Assembly (NCBI RefSeq): GCF_000208745.1
Contig: NC_030851.1
Coordinates: 36,925,240 to 36,989,239 of the forward strand
Source: Theobroma cacao
Taxonomy: Eukaryota > Streptophyta > Magnoliopsida > Malvales > Malvaceae
Length of the DNA stretch: 64,000 bases
Direction: 5' to 3'
Under the pieces are notes generated by a model. The model made no database searches. It was not told where the DNA came from and saw only the letters and a program-made list of their open reading frames with translations. The translations under genes and the position numbers were made by a program. Of the stretch, positions 36,100 through 48,539 are shown piece after piece (the first letter of the stretch is position 1; the number at the start of each line of letters is the position of its first letter).

Positions 36100-37015
36100 A
36101 AGAATTGGGTTGAAGGTTTAGGTATTGAGTGACTGAAGGCTTACATGAGTGGTTGACACTTTATGCATGATTGGATTTGGGCATGGTGTCACTTAGGGTG
36201 TGCGTGATTGGGTTAAGCATTACGTGACTAGTTGATAGGTCATTGCATTGCTGGTTGATAGGTCATTGTCTTACTAGTTGATAGATCATTGCGTGACTGG
36301 TTCATAGGGTCAATAGAATATTAGATAGCCAATTTTGTTGAAGTTTTACAATGGTTTTTTCTTTTAGCACCTTGGAAAGAACTCATCATCATAGGAAGCA
36401 GATCATATTTGGCCATCACCAGATGTTGAAATGTGTTTGGATTATTTTCCTCAAACACTTGAACCTTACCATGAGAAAATCATGCAAGCCTTGGAAGAAT
36501 ACAAAGAATGTATCCCTAACCTTTATGAATGATCACAAAATCTGTGAGAATATGGAGAAATTTCGTTGAAAATACCTTTCAAGAAAAATTTTTGCAAAAA
36601 TATCTATTAACAGAACTCATGATAGAATCTCAAAGAATAAAAAACAAAAAGCATGTCATATCAGTTACAAACATACATGACTAGTTGATAGGCATGCGTG
36701 CAGGAGTTTATAGGAATTGGGTTTAGGGGTTTAGGGTTTAGGTGACCAAGCATTTGCGTGAGCGGTTGATACCTTATGCATGATTGGTTTTAGGCATGGC
36801 GTCACTTAAGGTATGCGTGATTGGTTTAGGGGTTTTTGGCATTGCGTGACTTGTTGATAAAATATTGCGTAATTGAATGTAAGTCATTACATGACTGCTT
36901 GATAGGGCATTGCGTGACTGTTATCTGTATAGAATTGCATGAGTGTTATAGGTATAGCATTGCATGAATTTTATCTGTATGGCATTACATGACTGTCATT
37001 ACATTTATTTTGTAT
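36100..37015 (+). repeat. Short-repeat arrays of element A, 5' of its Ulp1 gene
   Basis: Irregular copies of GCATTGCGTGACTGGTTGAT with a spacing near 25 bp cluster at 36100-36320, 36690-36860 and 36880-37010. The last cluster lies just before the TTGTAG acceptor at 37198 and so probably inside the 5' intron of the Ulp1 gene. Confidence 0.7.
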
Positions 37016-37198
37016 TATTTGGGCTCAACTTTAATGCATTAATATGTATATGTTTATTTACTTAATAATCTATACTTCACACGTGCATTAATTATTTTGT
37101 TTTATGTATGTAAAGATAGTAAAAACTAATTATTGTTTTTTTTAATCTTCATTTATCATATTTACTAAAATGGAAATCTTATCCGTTTTATGTTGTAG

Positions 37199-40100
37199 AT
37201 GGCCAGAACAGAAACAGAGCAGGAGAATGTGGAAGCTTTGCTTTGTGTGCCGAGGGACTAATGGGGCTTCAACATTGGCATTAACATGCACTGTACGTGG
37301 ACGTATTTGCATGTCATACGTGAGATGTTACAGAAAGTAAATGAGTTGGAAGCAATGAAAAGAACATGTTTCGAGCATTTGATGGACAACGAATTAGACA
37401 AGAGTTTATTTTGCACTAGTCTTCTGCACAACCTAATGTTGCACAGAATTAATCAATCTAATGCCATCCAGGGTGAGTTATGGTTTGCCATAGGTAATAG
37501 GAAGGCTCGGTTCTCGAAGCGTGAGTTCTGCTTGGTGACAAGATTGAAGTTTGGTACCTTACTGGTCGTTATTGTCAATCCTTACAAAGTCATCCCTGGA
37601 GGAATTCACAAGCAATATTGGGGTGCAGGGAGCCAGGTGAAGATACAACAAGTTTTAAAAACGTTCAAGAGAGGGCAATTTCAACAAAATGGAGACTTGA
37701 CAAAGATTGCCCTCCTCTTGATCGTGAACAATGTTTTATTCGGTTAAAACTATATACGAGCAGTGATTCCATAGTTGTTGTCGTTGATCGAGAACATCGA
37801 TCAATGGAATACATTTCCATAGTGCACTTACGTATGGAGTCTGACTTTGGATTACTTGTTAGGGGGCTTTGAACCTCTAGTGGTGGGAGCAGAAGAAAAG
37901 AAACATTACCATCTATAGGGATTTGTATGGGCATTTCAATTAGTGTGCCTTACCCTAAGGTTTTTCATTTTTCTTTTCACGTAAAATTTTGTAAGGTGAG
38001 TAAAATGTTTTACAATTGACATGCAGTTTTTGGCCTTAGAGGCAATTCCTGATATTCAAAGCTTGTTTGAAAGGAAACGCTAGTCTAGACAGGTTTGTCC
38101 AAGAATACTGAAATAGCATTGTGACGAAAGGCCCACAAGCTTCCACATAAATATTGCAGGTTGGAAAGAAAAGGTAGGGTGAAGAACAAAACCATACTAT
38201 TTTTATTTTTATTTAAATTTTTTTATTATATGTTAACTACCTTTCAACCTAATGGCAATGTATGTTTTGGGGCAATTATGCACAATCAGGACCTTAGAGC
38301 CAACAGCAGAAAATGTGTTGACCGCATATTGGGCTGACATTGATGTCAATATCTTTAAAGGGTAGTAATATGTTCCATTATGAAAGTTGGAGGGTTGAGT
38401 AGAATTCAATCCCTAATAAAAGAGAAAATAATAGACCGCAAAGAGAAAAGTGTGGTAAGACGAGGTGTTCAACAGAGTCGCACCACAGACAAGGAGGTCC
38501 ATGCCCATTTTACTGCTATTGAGGCTCTTGGTGCTATTAAGGTGCTTGATTCTCCTCCTCATGCTCTTCTTGCTTAGGCGTGTAACCCTTCACTACATCC
38601 TTAAATGACTATAGACTTTAAGCACGAGATGAAATGAATGAAGAGGCAGTGAAAGAAGGACCTACAATCAATGTAGATGGATATGTAGATGAAGATGCAG
38701 TCCTTGTGGATAGAGGTTCAGCGAGACATGCAGATGCATAAGCAGTTAATGTAGCTAGAGATTTAGTGGCAGATGTAGTTGTAGATGCAGTCAATGTAGC
38801 TAGATATCCAACAGTCAATGCAAGGGCTGGAGGATCAGATTGTTCATCGGCTGATCAACCGTTATGGGGTGTGAACTTCTATCTTTTTTCATTACGTGAG
38901 TTATAACATTTATGATGTATTTGATGTTTTGATGTGTTTGATTTTTGTCAATATGTAAAGTTGGATGGATGAACATGATGGTACGCGCAATGAAGAGAGC
39001 ATTGGTAGTGGGATTGATCTTGATGAGGTAGTTGGCATAAATCAGGATATTGCATCAGCTCATAGCTCACCTTCAGTTGCCCCACTCAAATATCATCTTG
39101 AAACTGTTAATGCAACCAAGGCCCCACATCCTGCGAGTAGTCCAATTACAACTTCCCCATGTCCTGCTCATATCACAACTCCACTAGAGGCCCCTCAATA
39201 TGATCAGAGCACTCCTTTTCCTGAGGCTCGACCTCCACCTCAGGTGAAAGATGCATGTGTGAGCATGATTAGCAAATCTGTTCAAAGCTCATATGTTAAC
39301 CCATTATTAGTCCAGTGCAAAGCGAAGGATGCTTTGAAGGATAGATATGAGTTCTTCATGAAAAATGAGCAAGCTAGGTAAAATGATAACTTTATAAGAT
39401 ATTAGGGTTAACGGTTCAAAATTATTGAATTCGTCGACTTTTTGACGTGGGCATTTTATATATGGAGGGTTAACATTCTGGGCATCGTAGGGCAAGAGGT
39501 TCTTGAATTTTTTTTCCATTTAAAGAAGTAGAATGAGTGATTGGACAGCCAACACATTGACGCATGCATCAGCGTCATGTGTAAGCGGGTGCGCGAGCAC
39601 CATCCACAATTCTACAAGTAAAAAATATATATTCTTGACATCTACTTCTATGTAAGTATATTTCAATGAGTTGTAATTATTAAAATATATGTTTAGGGTT
39701 TTAGTTCTTAGAATCTAACTATTGAGCGCAACTTAAATTCACAACTTATTTTGTTGGGTCTAAGTAGTGAAATGAAGCCTCCCCCGACTGATAAGACATT
39801 AAAGTCGACGAAGGCAGTTTTGCTAGAACATCTGCTTGAATATGCGAGGGGTCGAAGTTCGCTATGGGGTTTGCCATGGCATGAGGTGGACTTAATTCTC
39901 ATATCGTGCCATTTTGACGGCCATTAAGTGTTAGTGCATATCAACTTGTTGAAATGGAGTATGACGTTAGTTGACTCATCATACAGTCGGAGAAATGCAA
40001 TTAAGTTTGGCTTGCGTGATTAGCATGTGGGTCCATTAACGACATTGTTTCCCATTATATACCATTAGGTTGGGTACTTTGATCATGCGCATCGTCAAAA

Positions 40101-40310
40101 GTGACCTTGGATGCGGATGATATCAATTAAATGATAAAACCCCTATATAACAAGATTTGCACAGTTACATGGATTAGGTTATTGCTTCTATGCAGTGGCT
40201 GATCGGTATGAAGGACTAGACCTTGATGGCAAATGCCTTAGTAGGCCTTCGAAAAAGTTTTACCCTAGAGATTTTTACAACTAGTGTGGATAGTTAATTT
40301 TTTAAATTTG
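37199..40310 (+). pseudogene. DUF1985 / Ulp1-like cysteine protease gene of element A
   Basis: The first visible coding exon begins with ATG after a TTGTAG acceptor. The DUF1985 domain at 37286-37920 shows MKRTCFEHLMDNELDKSLFC, GELWFAIGNRKARFSKREFC and VTRLKFGTL. An acidic linker at 38600-38880 and a Ser/Pro/Thr-rich exon at 38960-39380 ending MKNEQAR before a GTAA donor follow. CISVMCKRVREHHPQFYK lies near 39570. The C48 peptidase core at 39870-40250 has VDLILISCHFDGH, LLKWSMTLVDSSYS and QLHGLGYCFYAV. His and Asp of the catalytic set are present, but the Trp after His is a stop and the usual Gln-DCG box is altered to YC-F. At least five other in-frame stops. Known relatives remove SUMO-like tags; here the gene is dead. 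Confidence 0.82.
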
Positions 40311-40669
40311 TTTATTCTTTTTCGTAATATGTAAAACAACATTGTTGTGTATTATCTCCAAATTAATCTTTGTTGTATCAACTAACAGAGAAAAAGGTAA
40401 TCAGAACAGTTCGTGATTATTTCCTCATTTGATTTCACACCAGAAACGTACTATTAATAATGTTTATATATAAAGAATCGAATAAATTATATCTTATGCA
40501 TTTACAGAACCTTATCCATATCTTTTTTTGCTAATCTACAACACATTATTAAGCATGACCTATCTATTATGTTGTACATGTTCTATAAATTATGATGACC
40601 ATATCATGGGATTAAAGTGCTACTGACTTGGGATGCTTCTAATCACTAGAACATTGGATTAGCATAAAA

Positions 40670-40795
40670 AGTAGGTTGTTTTCCCGTCCTTCCTGTTTTT
40701 AAATTTTTTTGTACCAAAAATTCACCTATTACAATATTTTCATCAAATAATTATCATAAGTTAATATAGTGCATCACGTGACTAAAGTTGAAAGG
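40670..40795 (+). repeat. Direct repeat R, copy 1
   Basis: About 115 bp homologous to 47190-47310: CCCGTCCTTCC, ATTTTTTTGTACCAAAAATT, ATTATCATAAGTTAATATAG and TGCATCACGTGA. Both copies are followed by GCATTGCGTGACT-type repeats. Confidence 0.65.
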
Positions 40796-41570
40796 ATTTG
40801 CATCATCGGTTTTAAAAGAATTACATGACTAGTTCATTATGTGACTTTTTTTATTTAGTGCATGCGTAGTTGATAGGGCATTGTGTTACGTTTTTGGCAT
40901 ACATGACGTGCTTGGTTTTCAAACATTGCATGACTGAGTAAAAAGGTCAATGCATGACTAGTTGGTCAATATAGCGTGACTTAAGGTTTGCATGACTAGT
41001 AGATGATAAGCATGGAAGCAATTTGATAGTCCTATAAAGCATGGGAACTTTCATCTCGCATTGCGTCATTGGATAAAAATGCATTGCGTGCATAGATGAT
41101 AGGGCATCATGTTACATTTTTGGCATGCATGATATGCTTGGTTTTCAAACGTTGTGTGACTGAGTAAAAAGGTCAATGCGTGACTAGTTGGTCAACATAG
41201 TGTGACTGATAGGTGAGAAGCATGGAAAGCAATTTGATAGTCCCGTAAAGCATGGGAACTTTCATCTCACATTGCGTTATACTGATAAAAATGCATTGTG
41301 TGCGAAGTTGATAAGGCATCATGTTACATTTTTGGCATGTTTGATGTGCTTTGTTTTTAGATGTTGCGTGACTGAGTAAAAAGGTCAATGCGTGACTAGT
41401 TGGTCAGCATAGTGTGACCTAAGGTTTACGTGACTAGTATGTGAGAAGCATGGAAAGCAAATTTGATAGTCCCATAAAGCATGATAACTTTCAACTCCCA
41501 TTACGTCATACAGATAAAAATGCATTACGGGACTTGCTATTCTGGCATTGCATTATTGGTAAATAGATTC
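40796..41570 (+). repeat. Element A repeat array with a 212-226-bp higher-order unit
   Basis: GCATTGCGTGACT-type motifs are organised in about three large units. The marker TTACRTTTTTGGCATRC starts at 40886, 41112 and 41324 (spacings 226 and 212). Each unit also has GAGTAAAAAGGTCAATGC, GACTAGTTGGTCA, AAGCATGGAA and TAAAGCATGGGAACTTTC. Confidence 0.8.
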
Positions 41571-41782
41571 CACGTTTGGCTCATATGTATAAAGCATGGG
41601 AATTTTCACCTACTGTTTGTCTCCTAAATCCTCTCAACTAAACCTTATCTTCTAGCATTTTTCAACTTTCTACCTCGAACATTTCATCAAACCTTAAACC
41701 CCAAAATCCTTAGACTCCATAATCTTCACCTTTCGATCGAAGCTTTATTCCTAAATCCCTCACATTTCCTGAAACCCCCACC

Positions 41783-42760
41783 ATGAGTCTAAGAGCCAAA
41801 TGAACCACATCAACCACTAACTGGGCATTAAGTGGATCTGCTAGAGTCGGTTCTTCCTCATCCCTTAATAAGAGTTTTTTCTTTCACAACTCCACTCATG
41901 CGTCACATGCCCAAGAATGTAGAGACAAGTTTCACAAACGAAAGGTAATGCTGGGGCACATTATTGATTTTGAATACCTAAAATCCATTAATTTTCTATA
42001 TCTTAAGAATTTTGAGAATTTAAGGTGGATTCATTACTTGAAATGGAATCAAACGTATTATGAGAACTTGGTTAGGGAATTTTATTTCAATACGTGTCAG
42101 AAATTTCTTGATTCAGAGTTTAGTGAATTAGTATCCCATGATGATAGGTTTGTCACTCATGTCATGGGCAAAGGCATTATCGTTACCCACGCACTTATCC
42201 AAATTATGACCCGTATCGATGATCGTACCCATGTTATTTATGATGGCAACCTCCAATCCACTTTTGTTTATCCTCTTCCTAATGACCAAGGTGGCTTTAA
42301 TTGCACTAGGCTCTATTTCTCTAATTGTGTCTTCCACCTTATCATCAATCATACCATCCGCCCTCACCGGTCTATCTATTCCATGGTCACCAAAAAAGAT
42401 CTTTGGTTCATCTACAACATCAAATTCAATTGTTGGATTAATCTCACCAAGTTCATAATGGATGACATGACGCACACCATCCGTGAGGGCTTTAAGAAAC
42501 CTCTTTTATGGTGTGTTGATGAATGAGATAATTAACTTCTATTCTGTTGACACTCGATGTGATCTACCCAAATCCCATGCCCTTTTCAACCCTATCAATG
42601 AGCACACCAATTACAATTTAGGATTTGAGTTGAAAAACAACATATGGATTAAGAAGGCAGTCGATGATCTCCAAGTTCATGATGATGAGGGTGTTGAGGA
42701 TGGTAAGGGCAATGAGGGGGGACTGAACACTTACCCTGTTGGCCCATCCACTGCTTAACC
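41783..42760 (+). pseudogene. Plant transposon protein (Transposase_32-like), copy 1
   Basis: The reading starts at 41783 (MSLRAK, then a stop), has HKRKVMLGHIIDFEYLKS and YYENLVREFYFNTCQKFLDS, then a long stretch with CTRLYFSNCVFHLIINHTI, LWFIYNIKFNCWINLTKFIM and, after a frameshift near 42490, LRNLFYGVLMNEIINFYSVD. The order (RKR, LVREFY, HHIIVRNLL-like, LPYG-like) is that of the widespread plant domain called putative plant transposon protein. Its function is unknown. It ends in a DDEGVEDGKGNEGG acidic tail. It is convergent with the copy at 45735-46950. Confidence 0.7.
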
Positions 42761-42769
42761 TAGTGCACT

Positions 42770-43379
42770 GTAGATGGCAACCTCTTTAAAAGTTGAGCAC
42801 GCCTTCACTCAGTTGCTGTCATTCATGGAGACCATGAAATCATGCATTATTGTGCGTATGGATGTCTTAGATGAGAGAACCCATGAAATTTTATAGTGCC
42901 AACAAGACTTAGAGGATGATTTGCATTCCCACTTTTCACCACCACAGTGATCTCCATGTATCATGCCATTATGGATATTTTTATCTTGATGTACACATAT
43001 AAATTCGAATGTTTGTTCATGTTTTTTTTGTTCAGCTTTTGATTAATGTTATCAGGTGTAAATTAACTTGTTTTCTTTGATATTGTTGGGTTTAGGGTTT
43101 CTCTATAATGCTTATCTCGATGATCTCCGTTGTGTATTTCTTACGTAAATTTTTTTGTTAATATCTGGGTAGGTAGGGTATTTTGAAGCCTTTAACACCA
43201 TACATATATGTTACATTGGGTTAATATCTTGAAGCCTTCAATGTAACATATATGCAAGGTGTTTAAGGCTTCAGGCTCCGTTTGAGGGAAATATACATTG
43301 CAGAACATCGAGATTACATTCAATGTTAACCCGATATTGGAAATAAATTAGTTTAGTTCTTAGTCATATCTTATCTACT
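42770..43379. other. No recognisable gene
   Basis: Spacer between the Transposase_32-like gene and an interspersed repeat. The phrase TTGAAGCCTT(T/C)AA occurs twice (43180-43240) with ACATATATG in between, a small imperfect inverted/direct structure. No coding evidence. Confidence 0.35.
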
Positions 43380-43384
43380 GTATA

Positions 43385-45120
43385 TAATATTGTCGATTTT
43401 GCACACGTAAGTATACGTATCGAACAAGTAATATAGTGATGAAGTAGAGTATCGTTCCCATGGAGATTTGTTTATAAAGTTTCAATAAGTACTAAAATTA
43501 TAAAACAAATTAATCTTATTTAGGTAATACGAAAATTAAAGAAACACTAATTAAAAATAATTAAAAATTAACACTAAATAAACTAACAAACTAAATAAGT
43601 TAAGAAAAACAATATATTAAAGACTTAGGATTATGGGTTCATTCAACATTTCATCTGATACTAGCTTTTCTTGTTATTTATTTTTCCTGGGTGGTTTTAC
43701 TAACCTAGAATCCAAAGTTATGGGCAAGTCTTTGTCGAGTTGCTTGTGCAAATACCTAATTTAATTAGTTCACTATATGTCTATAGGAATCAATCAATTA
43801 AGTTCATTAAGCAAGTATCCTAATGTGGCTATGTATGACAATTGGCATATGTCTATCCGAATCGTGAATCAAATCACCTAAGTAACATGAACATACACTA
43901 TTCAAATCTTAGTCCAATATAAAATCTCTCCGTCAAGTCTAAATTAGATTCACAAATCAGTTAATTGTTGGCCAGACAATCAAAAACATTAAGAACAGAT
44001 TTAAATAAACAAAACTACACCCATTCATGATAAATAAAAGAGAAACTAATGTTCAAACTACATGTTGAAATCCACCATAACCCTAAAAAGATAATTTCGC
44101 TCATAATAACTAATAAAAATAACATCCAAAGAAATTTAACCATTAATCCAAGTCAATAAAAATAAAAGAAACACAAAAGTAGAGCAAGAAACTAATTATT
44201 GAAGCTTTGCAATCTCAATTCTCTCTCAAGTTCTCTTGTTTTCTTGCGTTGTTCTTGACTCCAAATCTCCAAAATAGTTACTTGTTGACTCATCTCTAAA
44301 ATCTTTGAAAAAGATCCCTTAAACAGGTTGCTAGTAACTTAATTTCCAAAATCTTGTCAAATTTTTATTTTTGAAAAATTGCCCAATGCTGCCCGCTACT
44401 TATTTAGCGCTGCGGCACTGAGCTCTCGGGAATATGTGTTGTGTGCTTCCTTTCACCGATGCTGTAGCCTTGTTCTCTCAACGCTGCAGTTGTCTATCAA
44501 CTTCAAACGGGATTTTCACCCAATCTAGTCCTCATTGGGCAAAGTAGTAAACATGAAAGTTTTATCCCTGTCTCTTAATTTTTCAATGGCTTAAGAATCA
44601 CATCAATTGACCTTCGAGGTTGAAATATATGCTCCAAATACCGCATCATGTTCTGTCCAGGCATACTATTACAATGCTCCAACTTAGACAAATATTTTAA
44701 CCATGATCCAATTAGAACTGGGTGAAGTGACAAACATAAAAGTTGTATCCCTTCCTCTTAGAAGTCTAGCGGTCTAATAATCACTCAATTTTGAGTTCCT
44801 TAGAGAGAGATATGGTCAAAATACCGCAACATATATAAATAAAGCCATCACCATACTTGCATGAATTTTCATCAAATGAGCCTTTTTTATCAAATTTCCT
44901 ATAAAAGCAATAAGAGAAATTACCAATACTACTCTTAAAGTAATTTAAAACAAAATACATAAAATTTAACTAAAATAATTTAAATTAACTACTAACATGT
45001 AATCAAACTTAAACTAGAAAAACACCTAAAATGCTACGATCTAAACCTAAAATCTCAAGGATCTAACTACTAAAACCCCTAAAATGTGTCAAAATAACTC
45101 TATATAATAGAGTTATCATA
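43385..45120. repeat. Unclassified interspersed repeat, copy 2 (nearly complete)
   Basis: It starts near GTCGATTTTGCACACGTAAG, includes the phrase TAGAGTATCGTTCCCATGG seen in a widespread plant repeat type, and ends AACTCTATATAATAGAGTTA. The last 19 bases form a perfect 8-bp stem with an ATA loop. The right 1.2 kb matches 1-1125. It sits between two convergent Transposase_32-like genes. No coding domain. The family is not known to me; the terminal hairpin is reminiscent of Helitrons but CTRR is missing. Confidence 0.65.
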
Positions 45121-45169
45121 TAGTTTATCACATTTTACATGCCAAAGTTAATGAGTATGCATATGCCAA

Positions 45170-45480
45170 CAACATGACTTTTGGACTGCACGATTGGTTG
45201 ATAAGGTATTGCGTGACATTTTGGTAAGGCAATGTGTGCCTAGTCGATGCCTTGTGCATGTCAAGTTTATATGGCATTGCGTGAATGGTGTATAATCATT
45301 CCATGACTTAGGCATTGCATGAATAGTGTGTAGTAATTGCATGACTGGTTGATATGGTATCGCGCGATTACTTGGTAGTCTTCCTCTGATTAACTTATTG
45401 CATGACTCATTTATTATGTGACTTGTTTGTTAAAGCAGGTGAAGGCAATTATGATCGACATCAATCTTATTGTGTGACTC
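45170..45480 (+). repeat. Element A short-repeat array
   Basis: Scattered copies of GCATTGCGTGA and relatives (GGTATTGCGTGACATTTTGG, GGCATTGCGTGAATGG, TTATTGTGTGACTCA), alternating with GGTTGATA-like spacers, right beside the end of the interspersed repeat. Confidence 0.65.
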
Positions 45481-45734
45481 ACCTTCGGTGTGTGACTTGT
45501 TGAATAATAAAAGCAATTATGATAAACAAATAAAACCATGATCTACAAATAATAACCATCAAAACATAATATCCATTAGAATACTTAAACCCTAAACCAG
45601 AAGTATTGGAAAACATATTAAAGTTAATCCACAGATTACCATAAAAAAACATAAACCACAAATTGTTTAGTAAACAAATGACAGTATCTTTAACCTAGTA
45701 AAAAAATTAGTCATCCCTAAACCCTATGATAATA

Positions 45735-46950
45735 TTCCTCTACTCTGTTTGACTCAGCCAGAACCAATGGTAGCTGCCTTGTCTTTTCTTTGAGTTTTTT
45801 AGGGGACAAACTCCTCTTTGTCTGTTTCTTTCGACCCCGCTTCTATTGCCTGGTCAACTATATATGTTATTTGCAATAGAATATTTTCAACATTATGTAA
45901 CATTTTTTCCAATTTTTTCATTATATCAATATGCTTAGTGAGTTTCCTATTAATCCTCATTAGTAGATTATACATCATATCATTCGAAATAGGATCTTGA
46001 ATAACTTTAGCTAGAGGAATGGAAAGAGTATCATGGGCAAAAGGAACTAAGCTGCCTTCAATAAAATTGTCAGACTCGTCAACAACAATCCCAAATCTAT
46101 TTTTTTAGAGCCAGCTAATAGAGAGAGTCAGAACCTTGCTACTGGTCCAATCTGCTAGGTACCTATTTCTCCAAATCCCTTTCTTTTTAACTGCAGTCGA
46201 TATGATGTTTCCATATGGTAGATTTGTCTCATATCCTAAGGTGATTCCTCTCATTCTTTCAATCATATATTGTGCAACATTTACACTCAACTGGCCTGTA
46301 ATGGATTCCATCATCCACAGGTCCTCAATGCTAACATATCTTAAATGACTACTCTTTCCCTGTACTGTGAAGGCTAGAAATTTATAAAATGAGCTAGTTT
46401 TTACACATTCAAATGATGAACAGAACATGTATTTATGGGGAATTCTTTTGTTTTTCCTGTGACTGTTGCCCACATTGTATGATGGTTCATAAAATGGGGG
46501 AAGTTTGTTGTGTCCAACTTTGTATTCTGTTTTCGAGAGTTTTCCAAACTCAATGGAAATCACTTTAAATTATATTCCTTCAAAAAACAAGTTCAACCCA
46601 AACTCTACAAAATCACTAGCCTTTTCCAAGTCATCTTTACTCCGGCAATGTTAGAGTAAAATTTGTTAACAAGGCTTGGGCTATAATTTCTATCTAAAAA
46701 GGTACTTAGACCCTTAAGTTTAGTCCTCTAAAACAACCTATTTAATTCATGCTCAAAGGTGACGGTTTCATTAAAGCTTCCTTAATCTACCACTTTTCCA
46801 CATGGTATAATGGTATTTTTTATTATCTTATGCCTATTATCATGCGCTTGTTTTCTTAATCGTGAGGGCGAGGACGAAAGGTTACCTTGTTCGATGGAAA
46901 AATCGATTGATGTGGCAAGCAATTTAAGAGCCAATTTCCATTTCTTCTTG
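45735..46950 (-). pseudogene. Plant transposon protein (Transposase_32-like), copy 2
   Basis: The minus strand reads VNKFYSNIAG and FVEFGLNLFFEGI (stop) near 46600-46690, then an open stretch 46105-46563 with HLRYVSIEDLWMMESITGQL, QYMIERMRGITLGYETNLPY and GNIISTAVKKKGIW. A C-terminal coiled region VIQDPISNDMMYNLLMRINR, KLTKHIDIMKKLEKML continues to about 45735. The pattern LW.M..I.G...N.A..MI..M......LPYG is characteristic of the Transposase_32-type domain. It is interrupted by stops. Related to, but well diverged from, copy 1. Confidence 0.68.
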
Positions 46951-47189
46951 GATCATAGAGTAGAGTAATCATCATCATGCCTATTTACTTGGACATTGTC
47001 ACTAACATTACTAGTGCGAAAAGATATGACCATTGATTTTGATGATGTTTGAGGCTTCAGGTTTCTCGGCTGAACTTACAACTAAAGTGAAGGATGAAAG
47101 ATTTTTGATGAATTATAGGTTAGGGTTTTTATGTATTGCACATTTTGACTATGTTGCATTTTGATGTGTGATATGTTAACCTGTTAGTC

Positions 47190-47310
47190 CAGGATTTGAG
47201 TGGGTGGTGTTGCCGTCCTTCCCACTTCTAATAATTTTTTCCCTACCAAATTCCCCCTTACAATTTTAAACCAAGTAATGATCATAACTTGATATAGTGC
47301 ATCCCGTGAT
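47190..47310 (+). repeat. Direct repeat R, copy 2
   Basis: Matches 40670-40795 in the same orientation, 6.5 kb away: GCCGTCCTTCCCACTTCTAA, TTTTTTCCCTACCAAATTCC and ATAGTGCATCCCGTGA. Confidence 0.65.
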
Positions 47311-47760
47311 TAGATTTTATACGAGTCACGTAGACTCAAGCATTGTGTGATTTGTATGTGAATGTATGGAGTCACGTATTAGTTGTAAAACACAACTCAA
47401 TGCTTTCCATGCTTCTTACATAGTAGTAATGCAATGCCTGCGTCACTCAATGCAAACGAACTACTAACGTAATACCCTTTGAACGAGTCATGTAACTCAG
47501 GCATTGCTTGATTCGTTTTCATTTGTTGGGTGACTCATTAAAAAGGCATTATGTTAGTAGTTTGTTTGCATTACATGACATAGGCATTATGTTACTGGTA
47601 TGTAAAAAGCATGGAAAACATTGAGTTGTGCCTTACAGCTATTACATGACTCCATATGGTCACATAGCGCAACCCCCTATTAAGCATTGCGTGACTCGTT
47701 CTTATGTATGGGGATACTTCGTGAACACAGTGACTAGTTTTGAAAACATTGCAGATTTAT
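47311..47760. repeat. Element A short-repeat array
   Basis: Copies of GCATTGTGTGA/GCATTGCGTGACTCG occur together with their complements (GAGTCATGTAACTCAGGC, AATGC). Motif orientation is mixed here, unlike the arrays on either side. Confidence 0.6.
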
Positions 47761-48520
47761 TAACGTAGTTATCAACAAGCCTTAATATATATTTGAAAAC
47801 TTAGAAATAAATATCACTTTGATGACTAAATTGAGCATGCTAAAATGTACCTACACTTTTTAAGCTATGTTAACTATTAAAGAAGCCAAAAATATCAAAA
47901 GTTCACTTCCTTATTAACAAATTGATCTTGCTTGTCTTTCCTAAACCTAATTTTCAATATAATTTTTGCCTTATGAAAGCTCTTATGATTCTATTTTATG
48001 GGTTATAATGATAAACCAATTCTAAACATGTATAACGCATTTGCTGATTCTACAATATTATTTTAAGAGGCATACATCTTGATAGGGAAGTTGTAAAACA
48101 TTAGAGTATCATCTCCAGACTAGGTCAAACTTCAATTGAAATAGTATTGTTCAATGCAAAACTCAAAAGCAGTGTCGATACAATAGACTACAACTATCTA
48201 AGGAGCCATTATCTTTGGCTACTACACCCCATACTTTCTCAGAGTTTCTCATTCACATTAGATAGTTATTTTGTGTGTGCTTGATTTTTTGCAAATTGAA
48301 CATGCCTTTAATCTTCGTTGTCGTCGTTGAGTCACTGACTAAGTAAACAATGACGTTAGATTTGTCTATGGACTTACAAACGACACTGGTAATTTTGTCT
48401 ATTATCACCGTAACTCTTGTATTGTGAACATATACATCATCAACTACCTTCCTCAACTGATAAAAGCCTTTTCCTCTTAGTTCTTCCTACTTGAACTCGC
48501 CAAGTTGATGGCAAAACGAT
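47761..48520. other. Spacer after the transposase gene
   Basis: AT-rich. A 67-codon minus-strand frame at 48253-48456 has no recognised domain. It may be the decayed 3' end of the transposase transcript. Confidence 0.35.
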
Positions 48521-48539
48521 AATTTATCAAACATTAGAA

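Noticed and set aside
42128..42475. 115-codon minus-strand open frame
   Set aside because: Antisense shadow of the Transposase_32-like gene on the plus strand.
43385..45120. Certain Helitron assignment
   Set aside because: A hairpin is near the 3' end, but no CTRR terminus, no A-T insertion evidence and no Rep/helicase sequence could be found.
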